DNA of 15,667 bases from Trueperaceae bacterium (GTDB lineage Bacteria > Deinococcota > Deinococci > Deinococcales > Trueperaceae): the NCBI GenBank assembly GCA_003567075.1, contig PXAU01000074.1, positions 1 through 15,667 on the forward strand, read 5' to 3'. A program made the position numbers and the translations under genes. This document shows positions 13,740-15,667 of the stretch, one piece after another (positions within the stretch are counted from its first letter, which is position 1; the number at the start of each line of letters is the position of its first letter). A model generated the notes under the pieces. That model saw nothing but the letters and a program-made list of their open reading frames with translations, was not told the DNA's origin and searched no databases.

Positions 13740-15667
13740 GCGCCCCACCGCGCCCGCAGCGTCACCACGGCCGAGCGCCACGGCACGACCCGATCGGTGA
13801 GCTGCGACCGGAAGCGCCGCGCGACCGCTTGGGCGACATCGTCGCCCAAGGCGGCCCGGAGCGCCACCAAGTACGGCCCGGGCGCGCCTTCCGAACCGAA
13901 CCAGCGCTCCAGGGAACTCGCCGCCAGCCGCTGGTCCGCCACCACGGGCGTATCGTCGACGACGGCGTCGCTCCAGCCGGCCTCCTGCGCCAACGCACGC
14001 AGCCGCTGCGGTGTCCACGCCGACCCGCCGCCGTCCTGGTACAGCGCCTCCTCAGCGTCGCGTACCTGCTCGCTCAGTGCCTCGGCGTCGCTCCAGTCGA
14101 CCAGGTCCGACAGGCGCTGCGCGCGGGACGCGTCCGTCTCCGCCAAGACGATCGATCCACCAGGGACCGTGACGGTGCCGAGGCCCTCGAGCCACGCCGC
14201 AGGCTCCTGGATGGAGCCCAGGAGCGAACGGCCGAGCACGCGGTCGAAACGTAGCTCGCGGGTGCGCTCGTCACCCGACAGCGCGGTCACGACCGTGCCG
14301 GGCTCGGCCTCGAGAACGACGGGTCGCTCCAGGCCCGGCAGACGGGCCGCCTGCTCGCGTAACGTCGAGGCGTGCCGCGCCTCCGCCGTGACGGCCACGA
14401 CGAGGCCCTCGGGTGTGCGCCGCACCGTCTCCCAGGTGAGCAGGCCGCTGCCGGCGGCGAGGTCGAGCACGACGTGATGGCGCGCCAGGTCGGCCGCGTC
14501 GATGATCGCGTCGCGTACCGCCGCGAGGCGAGCGCCGGCGGCGGAGACGGTGCGCTCCAGCCAGCGGTCGCGGGCGCGATCGGCGGGACCGGTGGTCAGG
14601 ATCTCGGTTGGCGCGCGGGCGTCCGCCTCGAGCATCGCCGCGAGCTGCGCCTCGCGCCGCCGCGCGACCTCGTCGCGCACGCGTCGCTCGGCGCCCTGGT
14701 CGCTCGGCTGGTAGAACACCTTCCCCTGCAGCGCGCTCGGGAGGTACTGCTGCGCCACCCAATGGTCGCGGTAGGCGTGGGGGTAGGCGTACCCCGCGCC
14801 GTGCCCGAAACCCTCCGCGTCGCGGTTGCCGTCGCGCAGGTGGTTGGGCACCTCGGCTTCGCGCTCCTGGCGAACCGCCTCGAGCGCGTCGAAGAAGCCC
14901 ATCGTGCTGTTCGACTTCGGCGCGTTCGCCAGGTAGAGCGTCGCCTGAGCCAGGTGGTAGCGCCCCTCGGGCAGGCCGACGTAGTCGTACGCCTGCGCTG
15001 CTGCGGCGATCACGCCGAGCGACTGCGGATCGGCCAGGCCCACGTCCTCGCTGGCGAGGATGAGCAACCTCCGCAGGATGAAGCGCGGGTCCTCGCCGGC
15101 GTACACCATCTTCGCGAGCCAGTACAGCGCAGCGTCGGCGTCGGAACCGCGCACGCTCTTGATGAACGCGCTGATCGTGTCGAAGTGGGCGTCGCCCTCC
15201 TTGTCGTAGAGCACCGCGCGCTGCTGGATGGACTCCTCGGCCACCTCGCGCGTCACGTGCACGACCCCGTCCGCGCCCGGCACGGTGGTGATCACCGCCA
15301 ACTCGAGCGCGTTCAGGACCGCCCGCGCGTCACCGTTGGCGACGTTCACGAGGTGCTCGAGCGCGTCGGCGTCGACGCGCGTGGCGAAGGTACCGAGCCC
15401 CCGCTCGCGGTCGCGCAGCGCCTGCTCCGCCACACGCCGCAGTTCGTCCGCGTCGTGCGGCTTGAGCTGGAAGATGCGGCTGCGCGAGACGAGCGCCTTG
15501 TTGACCTCGAAGTAGGGGTTCTCCGTCGTGGCACCGATGAGCACCACGGTGCCGTTCTCGACCCACGGCAGCAGCGCGTCCTGCTGCGCCTTGTTGAAGC
15601 GATGCACCTCGTCGACGAAGAGGATGGTGCGCTGTCCGGCGTGCTGCCGCCGCTGCGCCTCCGCGAC
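13736..15667 (-). CDS. rarA: RarA/MgsA replication-recombination ATPase fused to a SAM-methyltransferase-like domain (5' end outside window)
   Basis: AAA+ ATPase acting at stalled replication forks, with a C-terminal addition. 643 codons are visible; the N-terminus with Walker A lies beyond the right edge. RarA part (15667 to about 14650): Walker B and following helix LFVDEVHRFNKAQQDALLP, sensor 1 GATTENPYFEVN, arginine finger SRSRIF, sensor 2 GDARAVLNALELA, then the RarA-specific HFDTISAFIKSVRGSD, AGEDPRFILRRLLILASEDVG and YAYPHAYRDHWVAQQYLP. After a charged linker (about 14650-14590), a second domain starts: motif I VVLDLAAGSGLLTWE at about 14473-14429, then an acidic strand end (VVLEAEPG) and a VPGGSIVLAETD segment, consistent with a class I methyltransferase fold. 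From memory, RarA proteins with a long extra C-terminal domain are known (for example in cyanobacteria), so the fusion itself is not unprecedented. It overlaps the ATPase remnant by GTGA. Confidence 0.88.
   Translation of the reverse strand, partial: VAEAQRRQHAGQRTILFVDEVHRFNKAQQDALLPWVENGTVVLIGATTENPYFEVNKALVSRSRIFQLKPHDADELRRVAEQALRDRERGLGTFATRVDADALEHLVNVANGDARAVLNALELAVITTVPGADGVVHVTREVAEESIQQRAVLYDKEGDAHFDTISAFIKSVRGSDADAALYWLAKMVYAGEDPRFILRRLLILASEDVGLADPQSLGVIAAAAQAYDYVGLPEGRYHLAQATLYLANAPKSNSTMGFFDALEAVRQEREAEVPNHLRDGNRDAEGFGHGAGYAYPHAYRDHWVAQQYLPSALQGKVFYQPSDQGAERRVRDEVARRREAQLAAMLEADARAPTEILTTGPADRARDRWLERTVSAAGARLAAVRDAIIDAADLARHHVVLDLAAGSGLLTWETVRRTPEGLVVAVTAEARHASTLREQAARLPGLERPVVLEAEPGTVVTALSGDERTRELRFDRVLGRSLLGSIQEPAAWLEGLGTVTVPGGSIVLAETDASRAQRLSDLVDWSDAEALSEQVRDAEEALYQDGGGSAWTPQRLRALAQEAGWSDAVVDDTPVVADQRLAASSLERWFGSEGAPGPYLVALRAALGDDVAQAVARRFRSQLTDRVVPWRSAVVTLRARWGA

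Noticed and set aside
13479..15667. Idea that the RarA-methyltransferase gene and ATPase remnant form a defence (restriction-like) system
   Set aside because: RarA is a housekeeping fork-maintenance ATPase, no nuclease or specificity gene is present, and the neighbouring ATPase appears broken. The idea is not supported by the sequence.

Overview
The window is GC-rich bacterial chromosome, densely coded on both strands. It has no tRNA, rRNA, CRISPR array, insertion sequence or phage gene that I can see. The composition, GTG and TTG starts, short cleavable signal peptides ending in A-x-A or ALAQ, and one gene with a leaderless -10/GTG arrangement fit a Deinococcota lineage (for example a Truepera-like bacterium). 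High-GC Chloroflexota or Actinomycetota cannot be excluded from the sequence alone.

Layout, left to right. (1) 1-3029 is a small carbon-metabolism-type locus. A ROK-family repressor-like gene (1854-3029, +) is divergent from a PHP/DUF3604-like metal-dependent hydrolase (137-1663, -). The hydrolase is followed on the same strand by the signal peptide of an exported protein that runs off the left edge (1-63, -). The shared intergenic region holds a good -35/-10 promoter for the hydrolase, with a 7-bp inverted repeat in its spacer, an obvious candidate operator for the ROK protein. (2) 3100-6852 (-) is a complete ferric-iron ABC importer in the order binding protein, fused permease, ATPase (fbpA-fbpB-fbpC type). 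It has its own promoter and a 28-bp dyad at the predicted transcription start. (3) 7009-8533 (+) is a tightly linked pair of uncharacterised genes: an alpha/alpha-toroid (prenyltransferase/squalene-cyclase repeat) protein, apparently on a leaderless mRNA, and a DUF6062-like protein with two CxxC...CxxH modules. (4) 8644-10545 (+) is a P1B-4-type metal efflux ATPase (SPC and HEGGT motifs) whose normally invariant TGE loop reads TCE. (5) 10581-12451 (-) is a translationally coupled Gfo/Idh/MocA oxidoreductase and xylose-isomerase-like TIM-barrel protein, a pairing typical of oxidised-sugar or inositol metabolism. (6) 12606-15667 (-) runs from the right edge: a RarA/MgsA replication-recombination AAA+ ATPase fused to a C-terminal SAM-methyltransferase-like domain, then an overlapping 86-codon remnant of an AAA ATPase with a damaged Walker A, then an EamA-family DMT transporter using a TTG start.

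Functionally, the window combines iron import, a probable Fe/Co/Zn exporter, two sugar-type catabolic modules and a replication-fork maintenance gene. I see no clearly new multi-gene defence or mobile system. The points most worth following up are the RarA-methyltransferase fusion with its coupled broken ATPase, the TCE variant of the metal pump, the ROK regulator lacking the family's zinc and catalytic histidine signature together with its operator, and the toroid/double-CCCH gene pair.
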